Notes: generated from the letters alone by a model not told the origin. A stretch of DNA of 54,260 nt from Mobilisporobacter senegalensis (GCF_003752155.1 NZ_RJVG01000016.1:1-54260), one strand, 5' to 3'. Shown: positions 40,876 to 48,964, counted from the stretch's first letter. Program-made: numbers and translations.

Positions 40876-41187
40876 TCACACTCCAATTATTTTGTGGAAT
40901 ATTTCATCAATCAGTTCATTATGATTATTAGAAAATTTACTTTCTAACTTACTAATTTGATGATTACAATCGTCTGCCAGATTCTTTCTTTCTTCCTCTA
41001 AACTTAAATTAATCTTATATTTTATCTCCTCTAATTTCTTGTTGTTGTCATTCATGATTTTCTCATCAAGCTGCTTCATATCTTTTTCTAACTGATTATG
41101 CAAATGTTCTTTCTCTATTGAAGTACTTTCAATAATTTTAGCTGCTTTTTCTTCTATCTCGGATAAAAGAGAAATTACCTTTTCCAT
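40876..41187 (-). CDS. ntpF: V-type ATPase peripheral-stalk subunit G/H
   Basis: This 103-residue protein is almost wholly a charged coiled coil (about 5-90), with heptad-like spacing and many Glu and Lys residues, as in the G/H partner of subunit E. It is the first gene of the nine-gene operon and is followed directly by subunit C. The identity rests on length, coiled-coil character and position rather than on a distinctive motif. Confidence 0.78.
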   Translation of the reverse strand: MEKVISLLSEIEEKAAKIIESTSIEKEHLHNQLEKDMKQLDEKIMNDNNKKLEEIKYKINLSLEEERKNLADDCNHQISKLESKFSNNHNELIDEIFHKIIGV

Positions 41188-41350
41188 ATGATAACCTCCA
41201 ATAATAATAAAATCTTTTGTTTTTTAACATTTGATAATATCATACACCTTTTTTGTAAAAATTCTATAGTAAATTAAAAGATTTTTTGAGTATGCCATAA
41301 ATAAGTATAAAATTAAGGGAAAAACCTATATATTATTCATAAGAAAAGAT

Positions 41351-41379
41351 TTGACTAAAAAATTTTTTATCATTATAAT
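41351..41379 (+). promoter_or_regulatory. Promoter of trmB
   Basis: TTGACT (41351-41356), a 17-nt spacer and a perfect TATAAT (41374-41379) precede trmB by 37 bases. The opposite-strand V-ATPase promoter in 41188-41300 could not be assigned. Confidence 0.75.
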
Positions 41380-41416
41380 GTAACAATGATTTAAGTAATA
41401 TTAAGGAGAAAAGATA

Positions 41417-42052
41417 ATGCGTTTGCGTAACATTAAAGGTTCAAGGGAAAAGATACAATCCAATGAATATGTTGTACAGGAACCTGAACAATATAAAGGA
41501 AGATGGAAAGAATTTTTTAATAATGATAATCCAATTCATGTGGAGATCGGAATGGGCAAAGGAAAGTTCATTACAAGATTAGCCCATATGAATCCAGATA
41601 TTAATTATATAGGAATTGAAAAATTTTCAAGCGTTTTAATTCGTGCCCTTGAGAAAAGACCTGAACTTGAAACGAATAACCTTATATTTATCCGGATGGA
41701 TGCAGAATATATTAATGATGTTTTTGATAGAGATGAGATTGAGAGGATTTATCTTAATTTCTCAGATCCATGGCCAAAAGACAGACATGCAAAAAGAAGA
41801 TTAACTTCAAAAGAGTTTTTTGCAAGATATGATAAACTTCTTAAAAGCCATGGCCATGTTGAATTCAAGACAGATAACAGAGAGTTGTTTGATTTTTCTT
41901 TAGAGGAAGTAGAATTGGCTTCCTGGAAATTAAGAGATGTGACTTTTAATTTACATGACAGTGAGTTTGCGGCCGGTAATATTATGACTGAGTATGAAGA
42001 AAAGTTTTCACAAGAGGGAAAACCCATCAATCGTCTGGTAGCTTTTCGCTAA
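41417..42052 (+). CDS. trmB: tRNA (guanine-N7)-methyltransferase TrmB
   Basis: This 211-residue SAM-dependent enzyme methylates G46 in the tRNA variable loop. The SAM-binding segment is VEIGMGKGKFI, and the later family motif FSDPWPKDRHAKRRL is complete. TDN and the C-terminal YEEKFSQEGKPINRL are also typical. The ribosome binding site is AAGGAG. Confidence 0.96.
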   Translation: MRLRNIKGSREKIQSNEYVVQEPEQYKGRWKEFFNNDNPIHVEIGMGKGKFITRLAHMNPDINYIGIEKFSSVLIRALEKRPELETNNLIFIRMDAEYINDVFDRDEIERIYLNFSDPWPKDRHAKRRLTSKEFFARYDKLLKSHGHVEFKTDNRELFDFSLEEVELASWKLRDVTFNLHDSEFAAGNIMTEYEEKFSQEGKPINRLVAFR

Positions 42053-42169
42053 AATAATATAGTTAATAATAGATTTTAATAATTACAAGTAATAAAATCT
42101 TATGCAACTTAGAATATTTACAGCTATATAATAATAGTGTAATATAAAAGAATAGAAGGATGTAAGTAA

Positions 42170-42334
42170 TTGAGTAATAAATTTAAGAACCAGATTGCAA
42201 GATCGCTTAGCTGTAATACCCAATTAAACAGAAAAGTACTTAAGCTGAAAAAATCCTGGGATGAAGTACAATGCTTACTTTCGGCTATGTGCCCTAAAAA
42301 GAGGGAATGCAATAAAAATTGCAAAAGGAAGTAG
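42170..42334 (+). CDS. Small basic Cys-rich protein, unrecognised
   Basis: A TTG start with AAGGATG upstream opens a 54-codon ORF rich in Lys, Arg, Asn and Cys. Cysteines fall at 15, 35, 41, 47 and 51, and the tail CPKKRECNKNC resembles a metal-binding knuckle. The upstream ATG in the same stretch is followed directly by a stop. I do not recognise the family. It lies between trmB and trxA on the same strand and could be co-transcribed with trmB. Its reality depends on conservation in relatives. Confidence 0.5.
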   Translation: MSNKFKNQIARSLSCNTQLNRKVLKLKKSWDEVQCLLSAMCPKKRECNKNCKRK

Positions 42335-42413
42335 AGATAAAATATTCTTCACTAATATTTTCTTTTTATTAGGATAGAATATCAATTAACCAAAGAAAAA
42401 TGGAGGTAATGAT

Positions 42414-42734
42414 ATGGCATTAAAATTTACAGATGAAAATTTTGAACAAGAAGTACTTAATTCAGACCAATTAGTACTTGTCGATTTTTATGCTGATTGG
42501 TGTGGACCGTGTAAAATGATGGCTCCAATTATAGAAGAACTTGAAGGAGAATATGATGGAGTTGCAAAAGTAGGAAAACTGGATGTAGATGGTTCTCCGA
42601 ATACAAGTGCAAAATATAAAGTAATGTCTATACCAACTATGTTATTCTTTAAGAATGGTGAGGTAGTAGGTTCTATAGTAGGTGCCGTTCCAAAAACTCA
42701 GATCACGGATGTTTTAGATCAAAACAAAGAATAA
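42414..42734 (+). CDS. trxA: Thioredoxin
   Basis: This 106-residue redox protein has the active site WCGPCK (about 28-33) inside the standard thioredoxin fold, the cis-proline segment MSIPTMLFF and the conserved LVDFYADWCGPCK. It reduces protein disulfides with thioredoxin reductase. The start follows TGGAGG. It appears monocistronic, ending before a palindromic hairpin. Confidence 0.96.
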   Translation: MALKFTDENFEQEVLNSDQLVLVDFYADWCGPCKMMAPIIEELEGEYDGVAKVGKLDVDGSPNTSAKYKVMSIPTMLFFKNGEVVGSIVGAVPKTQITDVLDQNKE

Positions 42735-42753
42735 ATAAATGTTAAGTTAAAGT

Positions 42754-42816
42754 GTTACAGTTAAGCCATAAAGCTTGAATTCGCTTTGCAACTTCTCGCT
42801 TAGGCTTAACTGTAAC
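42754..42816. repeat. 63-bp hairpin element after trxA
   Basis: GTTACAGTTAAGCC (42754-42767) and GGCTTAACTGTAAC (42803-42816) are perfectly complementary 14-bp arms. The 35-nt interior has its own AAGC/GCTT pairing. It lies 20 bases after trxA. No T-run follows on the plus strand, so a simple terminator is doubtful; a dispersed palindromic element is possible. Confidence 0.6.
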
Positions 42817-42844
42817 ATTAAAATAAAAAACTTATAAAAAGTCC

Positions 42845-42873
42845 TTGCATTTCTAAAAGGTATATTATATAAT
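42845..42873 (+). promoter_or_regulatory. Promoter of tRNA-Lys
   Basis: TTGCAT (42845-42850), a 17-nt spacer and a perfect TATAAT (42868-42873) lie 20 bases before the tRNA gene. Confidence 0.7.
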
Positions 42874-42893
42874 AGTCCTTGCGTTAATCATAT

Positions 42894-42966
42894 GCGCTTC
42901 TAGCTCAGCTGGTAGAGCACCTGACTCTTAATCAGGGTGTCCAGGGTTCGAGCCCCTGGAGGCGCA
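42894..42966 (+). tRNA. tRNA-Lys (anticodon CUU)
   Basis: This 73-nt gene has a GCGCTTC/GAGGCGC acceptor stem with one G-U, a D-arm GCTCAGCTGGTAGAGC, an anticodon loop CTCTTAA (anticodon CTT) and a T-arm CCAGGGTTCGAGCCCCTGG. The discriminator is A and no CCA is encoded. Confidence 0.96.
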
Positions 42967-42973
42967 CTTATAA

Positions 42974-43020
42974 AGTCTTAGTTTGACGAACACAGAGTCG
43001 TTGGGTTAGGGCTTTTTTTT
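42974..43020 (+). terminator. Terminator after tRNA-Lys
   Basis: AGTCTTAGTTTGACGA (42974-42989) pairs over all 16 positions, seven of them G-U, with TCGTTGGGTTAGGGCT (42998-43013). A run of Ts follows. The many G-U pairs make the stem RNA-strand specific, so it works only in the plus direction. Confidence 0.8.
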
Positions 43021-43105
43021 GCGTGATCAGGTCTAAGGCCTGCACAATGAAAGTTTCGAACACAATCTAGTCTACAGTTTTTATATAACTTCTCTTTATT
43101 TCCTA

Positions 43106-43135
43106 TTGACAAATGTTATAACATTTATTACAGTA
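43106..43135 (+). promoter_or_regulatory. Promoter and GntR-type operator of the isomerase operon
   Basis: TTGACA (43106-43111) is followed after 17 bases by TACAGT (43129-43134). A perfect 16-bp palindrome AAATGTTATAACATTT (43111-43126) fills the spacer, and its core GTTATAAC fits the GTNTANAC pattern of HutC-type GntR regulators. A repressor bound there would block polymerase. Confidence 0.65.
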
Positions 43136-43143
43136 TAAATATA

Positions 43144-43159
43144 TAATGATATAACATTT
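43144..43159. promoter_or_regulatory. Second, weaker GntR-type operator
   Basis: TAATGATATAACATTT shares 14 of 16 positions with the palindrome at 43111-43126. The centres are 33 bp apart, about three helical turns, so two dimers could bind on the same face. Confidence 0.45.
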
Positions 43160-43178
43160 GATAAAAGGAGTAAAAAAT

Positions 43179-43955
43179 ATGGAATTTAATCCAGGATTTG
43201 ATATTGAAGCTAAAGAATCGCCACTTAATTTTCAATATGGAGACCAGGTATTTGGAGCAAAACCAGAATTAAGAACAATAGATGCTGTTAGAAAATCTTT
43301 GAAGAATCCTTTTGCAAAAGGACCCAAAGTATTATATTGCATAAGTATGGATGTAGGTGAAAAAAAGGATTTACCATTGATGAAAAAAAGAAACTTGCTG
43401 TTTGGGGCAGTAACTTATGCAGCAGGAGTAGTTGGAGATGAACCTGTGAGATCACAGGGCCATATTCATGCTATTTCATCTAGTTGTAATGATTCCACTT
43501 GTGAAGTTTACGAAATATGGGATGGTGAGGCATACATATATATGCAGGAGAGCGGTAAGGATGATGCAGGAGAATGTTATGGGGTTCACGCTAAAGCTGG
43601 GGATGTTGTGATTGTTCCACCTGGTTGGGTACATGCAACAGTTAATGGAAACATTCATAAGAATATGACTTTTGGAGCATGGTGTGTTAGAGACTATGGA
43701 TTTGATTATGAAGATGTAAGAGCACATAATGGAATTGCTTTTTTCCCAATTGTAAAAGATGATGAAATTGTTTGGGAGTTTAATAAGAAATATAGCAGTG
43801 GAAACATTACCATTAAAGAAGCACGAGAATATCCTGAGTTTGAAATTGAAAAAGGAAAACCTATCTATACTCAATTTCAAGAGAATCCTGATAAGTTTTT
43901 GTTTGTATCGAAACCAGCAATAGCTAAAGAAATATGGGAGTCGATGAAAATATGA
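43179..43955 (+). CDS. Cupin-type glucose-6-phosphate isomerase family protein (long form)
   Basis: This 258-residue single-domain cupin belongs to the archaeal-type phosphoglucose isomerase family, which interconverts aldose and ketose 6-phosphates using a bound metal. Likely metal ligands are H95 and H97 in QGHIHA, E109 or E112, and H152 in PPGWVHAT. The ATG at 43179 follows AAGGAG; a start at 43158 lacks a site. The stop overlaps the next gene by ATGA. The physiological sugar phosphate is not evident from sequence. Confidence 0.82.
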   Translation: MEFNPGFDIEAKESPLNFQYGDQVFGAKPELRTIDAVRKSLKNPFAKGPKVLYCISMDVGEKKDLPLMKKRNLLFGAVTYAAGVVGDEPVRSQGHIHAISSSCNDSTCEVYEIWDGEAYIYMQESGKDDAGECYGVHAKAGDVVIVPPGWVHATVNGNIHKNMTFGAWCVRDYGFDYEDVRAHNGIAFFPIVKDDEIVWEFNKKYSSGNITIKEAREYPEFEIEKGKPIYTQFQENPDKFLFVSKPAIAKEIWESMKI

Positions 43956-44509
43956 GAGTTGTAAACAGAAAAGAGAATTATATAATAGATGATATTTTAA
44001 AAGGAGAATTAGTTGAAACTTCAATAAAATATTATGCCGAGGCAAAAGAATTTTATATGAATGAAGATAAATCATTAAAAGATGACACAAAGATGTATGA
44101 TGTTTATCAATATACCTTAGAAGATGGAAGCGAAGTTGGACATTTATGTTGGGGGCTTACAGTCATGTATCCAGTTTTAATTAATGGGGAATGTAATATG
44201 ACCAGAGGGCATTTTCATTTAAATGAAACCTGTGGGGAATTTTATTATGGAGCACAGGGAAATGGATTATTAATGTTAATGGATGCCCACGGTAAAACAT
44301 GGGCAGAAGAAGTCTTTCCTGGATCTGTTCACTATATTAAGGGGGCATTGGCTCATCGTTTAATCAATACTGGAGATAAAATTTTTAAAGTGGTAGCTTG
44401 TTGGCCAATTGCTGCAGGTCATGATTATGAAAGGGTGGAAAAACAACCCTTTGGTTATCGCGTGTTTAAATATAACAATAAATTAGAACATAAAGAAATA
44501 AGGAGATAA
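43952..44509 (+). CDS. Cupin-type glucose-6-phosphate isomerase family protein (short form)
   Basis: This 185-residue paralogue-like cupin has the family's metal site in canonical spacing: H87 and H89 in RGHFHL, E96 in CGEFYY and H135 in LAHRL. This is the closer match of the two to the archaeal phosphoglucose isomerases. It starts at the ATGA overlap with the preceding cupin and is followed four bases later by the mannose-6-phosphate-isomerase-like gene, so the three enzymes are translated from one message. Confidence 0.85.
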   Translation: MRVVNRKENYIIDDILKGELVETSIKYYAEAKEFYMNEDKSLKDDTKMYDVYQYTLEDGSEVGHLCWGLTVMYPVLINGECNMTRGHFHLNETCGEFYYGAQGNGLLMLMDAHGKTWAEEVFPGSVHYIKGALAHRLINTGDKIFKVVACWPIAAGHDYERVEKQPFGYRVFKYNNKLEHKEIRR

Positions 44510-44513
44510 AAAC

Positions 44514-46226
44514 ATGGGAAAATATAATAAACATCCAAAAACAGTTATTAAAGGTTATGAGAATTCATGTATACTAGGCTATAAAGATATCTTAAAAACA
44601 CTTTGTGCCAATGATATAAAAGTATTAGTCATAGATACATATCCAGGTGTTAATGATGAGGAAGTAATAATGCAGCTTGAAACATTAAATCCTTCTTTAT
44701 TTATTAATATGAAAGATATTTTCAAAAGTGAAGAAGTAATTACTGAACAATTAAAATATCATTTAACAGATGATCGGGTATTTGGAAAAATGTATTTTGG
44801 AGAAATTATGGACTTCATTGATGAAGACCGTCTTCAAGAAGCAAAAACCATGGTTGCACAAAACGAAGGTTTCGTGATTGTTTATGGGTATGGTGCTTCA
44901 TTAATTACTAAAGGTGATATATTGGTTTATTTAGATATGGCCAGATGGGAAATTCAAATGCGTTATCGTCAAGGCCTGGGAAATTATAAGTGTTCTAACT
45001 TTGATGAAGATGTATTAAAAAAATATAAACGAGCATTCTTTATTGAATGGAGAGTTGCGGATAAACATAAAATGACAATTTTTGATGAAGTTGATTATTT
45101 TATTGATACTAATAGAAAAAATGATCCGAAAATGGTGAGTGGTGAAGCGCTAAGAGAAGGTCTAAAGCAAATTTCAAGACAACCATTTAGAACAGTTCCT
45201 TATTTTGATCCAGGTGTCTGGGGAGGACAATGGATGAAAGAAGTATGTGATTTAGATCGTACAAAAGATAACTTTGCATGGAGCTTTGATGGTGTGCCAG
45301 AAGAAAATTCATTATTTTTGGATTTTGAGAATGGAGTCATTGAAATCCCAGCCATGGATTTAGTTTTATATCAGCCTAAATCATTGCTTGGAGAACAAGT
45401 ATATGCAAGATTTGGGGCAGAGTTTCCAATTCGATTTGATTTCTTAGATACTATTGAAGGGCAAAATTTAAGCTTACAAGTACATCCATTAACGGAATAT
45501 ATTAAAAAACAATTTGGAATGAGTTATACACAAGATGAAAGCTATTATATTTTAGATACAAAAGAAGATGCAGTAGTGTATTTGGGGCTTAAAGATAATG
45601 TTGATCCAGAGGAAATGATTCATGATTTACGTAGAGCAAATTTAGGAGAAGGTACTTTTAATGCAGAAAAGTATATTAATAAATTTCCGGCAAAGAAACA
45701 TGATCATTTCTTGATTCCGGCAGGAACATGTCATTGCTCAGGAACGAATACTATGATCTTGGAAATTAGTGCAACGCCATATATATTTACCTTTAAGCTA
45801 TGGGATTGGGGCCGTGTTGGTTTAGATGGAAAGCCAAGACCTGTACATATTGACCATGGAAAAGAAGTTATTCAATGGGATCGTACAACGTCTTGGGTTA
45901 AAGATAATTTAGTGAATAGGATTTATGAAGTGAAAAGAACAGATGCATATGTAGAAGAACATACAGGACTTCATGAATTAGAATTTATTGAGACAAGAAG
46001 ATATTGGATAGAAGAAGAGGTTACAATTCAAACAAAAGGAACAGTTAATATGTTAAACCTTGTGGAGGGAACACAAGCAGTGATAGAAAGTCCAAATAAT
46101 AAATTTTCACCATATTTTGTAAACCATGCCGAAACATTCATTCTTCCTGCAAGTGTTAAAGAGTATGTTATCAGGCCAGTTGTAGAGAATGAAAAAATTG
46201 GTATTATCAGAGCTTATGTTAGATAA
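44514..46226 (+). CDS. Mannose-6-phosphate-isomerase-like protein with extra N-terminal domain
   Basis: This 570-residue protein is much longer than an ordinary class I phosphomannose isomerase. The C-terminal 340 residues carry the zinc motifs: Q322 and H324 in LSLQVHP, E342 in DESYYIL and H407 in PAGTCHCSG, plus the WDWGRVGLDGKPRP segment. Residues 1 to about 220 look like the rear part of a uridine-kinase-like fold (ILVYLDMARWEIQMRYRQG, EVDYFIDTN) but no Walker A is seen, so that domain is probably a non-catalytic or sugar-phosphate-sensing relic. Last gene of the isomerase operon. Confidence 0.8.
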   Translation: MGKYNKHPKTVIKGYENSCILGYKDILKTLCANDIKVLVIDTYPGVNDEEVIMQLETLNPSLFINMKDIFKSEEVITEQLKYHLTDDRVFGKMYFGEIMDFIDEDRLQEAKTMVAQNEGFVIVYGYGASLITKGDILVYLDMARWEIQMRYRQGLGNYKCSNFDEDVLKKYKRAFFIEWRVADKHKMTIFDEVDYFIDTNRKNDPKMVSGEALREGLKQISRQPFRTVPYFDPGVWGGQWMKEVCDLDRTKDNFAWSFDGVPEENSLFLDFENGVIEIPAMDLVLYQPKSLLGEQVYARFGAEFPIRFDFLDTIEGQNLSLQVHPLTEYIKKQFGMSYTQDESYYILDTKEDAVVYLGLKDNVDPEEMIHDLRRANLGEGTFNAEKYINKFPAKKHDHFLIPAGTCHCSGTNTMILEISATPYIFTFKLWDWGRVGLDGKPRPVHIDHGKEVIQWDRTTSWVKDNLVNRIYEVKRTDAYVEEHTGLHELEFIETRRYWIEEEVTIQTKGTVNMLNLVEGTQAVIESPNNKFSPYFVNHAETFILPASVKEYVIRPVVENEKIGIIRAYVR

Positions 46227-46311
46227 AACATTAGAGAAGAAAAAAGACAGTTTAGAGTCAAGCCAATATAATAGCAGAAAAAATACTTGAAAAAACACAA
46301 GACAAATGTTG

Positions 46312-46337
46312 TATTGTTATATCATTTAATGTATAAT
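46312..46337 (+). promoter_or_regulatory. Promoter and operator region of the first gntR gene
   Basis: A perfect -10 TATAAT (46332-46337) is visible; the -35 (TTGTAT at 46309) is poor. TATTGTTATATCATTT (46312-46327) shares 13 of 16 positions with the operator AAATGTTATAACATTT, and a half-site AAATGTTG precedes it. Autoregulation is the natural reading. Confidence 0.45.
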
Positions 46338-46361
46338 ATACAGATATAAAGAGGTGATAAT

Positions 46362-47078
46362 TTGAAATTAAAGACAAGTTTAGGTGATAAACCATTATGG
46401 AGTCAAGTATATGATATATTGGTTGATAGAATGAATCAAGGTGTTTATGAGGCAGGTAGTATTCTGCCACCAGAAGTACAAATAATGGAGGAGTTTGGTG
46501 TCTCTAGAATTACTGTAAGACAGGCAATGGATAGATTGATTAGTGAAGAATTAATATCCAGAAAAAGAGGAAAAGGCACGGTTGTTTTGGAAAGAAAAGA
46601 CAGAGCATCAACGGTCTTCCAATCCTCCTTTGATAAAGTAACTGAAGTACAAGGGAATATTAATAAAGAAGTACTTTCAGTGAAAATGGTTACTCCTTCT
46701 CCAGAAGTAAGATATGCTTTTGAACTTTCAGAAAATCAGTTAGTTTTAGAATTAGTACGTTTAAATAGAGATAATCATGGGAATGTTTTAACAATCCATT
46801 ATTCATATTTAAACCCTATAACTGAATTAACAACGAAGGATGATTACTCTATATCACTATATAAGGTTTTGACACAAAAAGGATATCCTATAGAAGCCGT
46901 AATTGAGGAAATTACTGCAAAAATTAGTGATGGAAAAGAAAAACAGATTTTTAAATTAAGAAAAGATGTAGCTATTATAACTCGTTTGCGCAAGGGATAT
47001 AATGGCAAGCAGCTAGTGGAGTATTCAATATCTAAGTATAACAGTGAAGGTTACACATTAATTATTAATAGCAACTAA
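46362..47078 (+). CDS. GntR-family transcriptional regulator (HutC/UTRA type)
   Basis: This 238-residue repressor has an N-terminal winged helix with SRITVRQAMDRLISEELISRKRGKGTVV, followed by a UTRA ligand-binding domain, which in this family usually binds a sugar phosphate. The start is a TTG behind GAGGTGAT. It lies between the isomerase operon and the first PTS operon. Similar palindromes in front of both and of its own gene suggest it controls the module. Confidence 0.9.
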   Translation: MKLKTSLGDKPLWSQVYDILVDRMNQGVYEAGSILPPEVQIMEEFGVSRITVRQAMDRLISEELISRKRGKGTVVLERKDRASTVFQSSFDKVTEVQGNINKEVLSVKMVTPSPEVRYAFELSENQLVLELVRLNRDNHGNVLTIHYSYLNPITELTTKDDYSISLYKVLTQKGYPIEAVIEEITAKISDGKEKQIFKLRKDVAIITRLRKGYNGKQLVEYSISKYNSEGYTLIINSN

Positions 47079-47107
47079 CGAAAACTTTTAGGCATACAAT
47101 TTTTTAA

Positions 47108-47136
47108 TTGACAAAAGCCCTTAAAAAACATATAAT
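47108..47136 (+). promoter_or_regulatory. Consensus promoter of the first PTS operon
   Basis: A perfect TTGACA (47108-47113), a 17-nt spacer and a perfect TATAAT (47131-47136). Such a strong promoter needs a repressor, for which the downstream palindrome is the candidate. Confidence 0.85.
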
Positions 47137-47150
47137 AAATTTATAAAATA

Positions 47151-47166
47151 TAATGTCATGACATTA
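47151..47166. promoter_or_regulatory. Operator palindrome of the first PTS operon
   Basis: TAATGTCATGACATTA is a perfect 16-bp palindrome starting about eight bases past the expected transcript start, where a bound protein would block elongation. It shares the AATGT-ACATT arms with the operators at 43111 and 46312 but has a TCATGA rather than TTATAA centre. Confidence 0.6.
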
Positions 47167-47195
47167 TAAATATATAATCATGTTGGAGGTGAGAA

Positions 47196-47618
47196 ATGAA
47201 ACAAATTTTGTTAGTGAGTCATGGTTATATGGCATATGGTACTCATGAAGCTGCAAAAATGATTATCGGAGATATAGACTATCTTGACCATCTATGTTTA
47301 TCCGCGGATAAAGATGTAGAAGTTTTTAAAAATGAGATACGTGAGAAACTTATAAAAATTAATGATGCTAAGCAAATTATCGTTCTTGCTGATTTATTAG
47401 GTGGATCACCTTATACAACAACGTTAGCATTATTAGATGAACTAAATTTAACAGAAAAATCATTTGTAGTAGCAGGAATGAATTTATCCCTCATTATACA
47501 GGTTGCTTTAATGGAGAATAGTTTAACAGAAGCGGAATTAAAAAGTATTATTGAGGAATCTAAATCATCAATGGTTATGTTTGAGCAGAATAATAATGAT
47601 GATGATGACGAATTATAG
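47196..47618 (+). CDS. PTS mannose-family EIIA component
   Basis: This 140-residue cytoplasmic protein passes phosphate from HPr to EIIB. The phosphorylated histidine is H9 in LLVSHG, and LADLLGGSPYTTTLALL is the conserved dimer segment. The C-terminus ends in a run of acidic residues. It leads the operon EIIA-EIIB-EIIC-EIID. It is the only EIIA in the window and may also serve the second system. Confidence 0.92.
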   Translation: MKQILLVSHGYMAYGTHEAAKMIIGDIDYLDHLCLSADKDVEVFKNEIREKLIKINDAKQIIVLADLLGGSPYTTTLALLDELNLTEKSFVVAGMNLSLIIQVALMENSLTEAELKSIIEESKSSMVMFEQNNNDDDDEL

Positions 47619-47632
47619 GAAAGGAGAAGGAT

Positions 47633-48127
47633 ATGGCAATTAGTTTTATAAGATGTGATGATCGTATTATTCACGGACAAATCGTAGTTAGATGGTCCAC
47701 CGAGTTTCCATGCGATGGGATTATAGCAGTTAATGATAAAGCAGCTACAAATGATGTTATTAAGTCGGCTTTAAAATCAGCATCAAATAAAAAGACGTTT
47801 ATTTGGACCTATGATCAATTTCTAACAAAAATGGAGGAGGCAGTAAAAAGCGAAAAAAATTATTTTGTTATTACTAAGGAGCCAATTACAATGGCTAAAT
47901 TATTAGTTGATAACAAAATGAAAGTAAATGTGAATACATTGAATATCGGTCCTCAAAGCGCAAGAGAAGGTACATTTAATGTTAATAAAAATGCTGATAT
48001 TACAAAAGAAGAAATTCAGGCATATGAACGTATTCACCAAGCTGGCTATAAAATAAATTTTCAATTAGTACCAGATTTTAGCAAAGTAGAATGGAAAGAT
48101 GTAAGAGAAAAATTATTGGCTTTATAG
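47633..48127 (+). CDS. PTS mannose/sorbose-family EIIB component
   Basis: This 164-residue protein accepts phosphate on H14 in RCDDRIIHGQIV and passes it to the incoming sugar bound by EIIC and EIID. The active-site loop and the MKVNVNTLNIGPQSAREG segment are family-typical. It starts 14 bases after EIIA behind AAGGAG. Confidence 0.93.
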   Translation: MAISFIRCDDRIIHGQIVVRWSTEFPCDGIIAVNDKAATNDVIKSALKSASNKKTFIWTYDQFLTKMEEAVKSEKNYFVITKEPITMAKLLVDNKMKVNVNTLNIGPQSAREGTFNVNKNADITKEEIQAYERIHQAGYKINFQLVPDFSKVEWKDVREKLLAL

Positions 48128-48138
48128 GAGGAGAAAAA

Positions 48139-48963
48139 ATGGAGATTGGTGTTTTTCAGGCAATACTTATTGGTGTTTTATCTTATCTGGGGTCCTTATC
48201 GTGTCCATGGCTGTTAGGTCTAACAGGGGGATGGTATACGATTTCAAGACCATTAATATCAGGTTTTTTAATTGGATTAGTTTTAGGTGATGTAACTACT
48301 GGTATCATAGTAGGGGTAGCAGTTCAGGTAGTATTTATTGCTCTGGTAACACCAGGGGGACAAATGCCACAAGATTTAAATTCAGCAGCTTATATTGGTG
48401 TTACGCTAGGTATATTAATGGTAAAACGAGGGGGAACAGTGGAATCAGCAGTCTCTGTTGCAACAGCGGTTGGAGCAATCGGTACCATCTTCCATAACTT
48501 TATGATGTTTACAAATACTTTCTGGAATGCGGCAGCTACACAGGCAATAAAAAAAGGAAATTACAAAGGGTTATTTTTGAATCACTGGGTGCTTCCTCAA
48601 ATTGTCCAGGCATGTTATCGTATTATTCCAACATTCGTAGTCTTATATTTAGGGCAATCTTATGCAGGGGATATTATTGCTATGTTCCCTGTTGATAGCT
48701 TTATTATGCGTGCTCTCACTGCTTTGGGCGGTATGTTACCAGCAGTAGGAGTAGCTATCTTATTAAAACAAGTAACGAAAAAGGATATCGATATTATCCG
48801 TTTCTTATTAGGCTTTGCATTAGTTGCTGCCCTGGGAATGAATATGATTACATTAGCGATTATTGGTGCTTACTTTGCTTATAATCACTTTGTATATACT
48901 GCACAATCAATTCCTGCAGTAGCAGCAGGAGGCATGGGTGATGATTTAGAGGAGGAGTTATAA
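48139..48963 (+). CDS. PTS mannose/sorbose-family EIIC component
   Basis: This 274-residue polytopic membrane protein forms the translocation channel with EIID. Multiple hydrophobic helices are evident, with the conserved LVTPGGQMPQDLNSAAYIG loop region. The ATG at 48139 follows AGGAGG; the longer frame from 48091 lies inside EIIB. The acidic tail DDLEEEL overlaps the next gene's ribosome binding site. Confidence 0.92.
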   Translation: MEIGVFQAILIGVLSYLGSLSCPWLLGLTGGWYTISRPLISGFLIGLVLGDVTTGIIVGVAVQVVFIALVTPGGQMPQDLNSAAYIGVTLGILMVKRGGTVESAVSVATAVGAIGTIFHNFMMFTNTFWNAAATQAIKKGNYKGLFLNHWVLPQIVQACYRIIPTFVVLYLGQSYAGDIIAMFPVDSFIMRALTALGGMLPAVGVAILLKQVTKKDIDIIRFLLGFALVAALGMNMITLAIIGAYFAYNHFVYTAQSIPAVAAGGMGDDLEEEL

Positions 48964-48964
48964 T

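Noticed and set aside
42070-42118. AGATTTTAAT / AATAAAATCT hairpin after trmB
   Set aside because: The stem is imperfect and almost GC-free, with no T-run, so it was not called a terminator.
43476-44090. Long minus-strand ORF opposite the two cupin genes
   Set aside because: It is fully antisense to well-supported genes, with an unlikely amino-acid composition; a shadow of AT-rich coding sequence.
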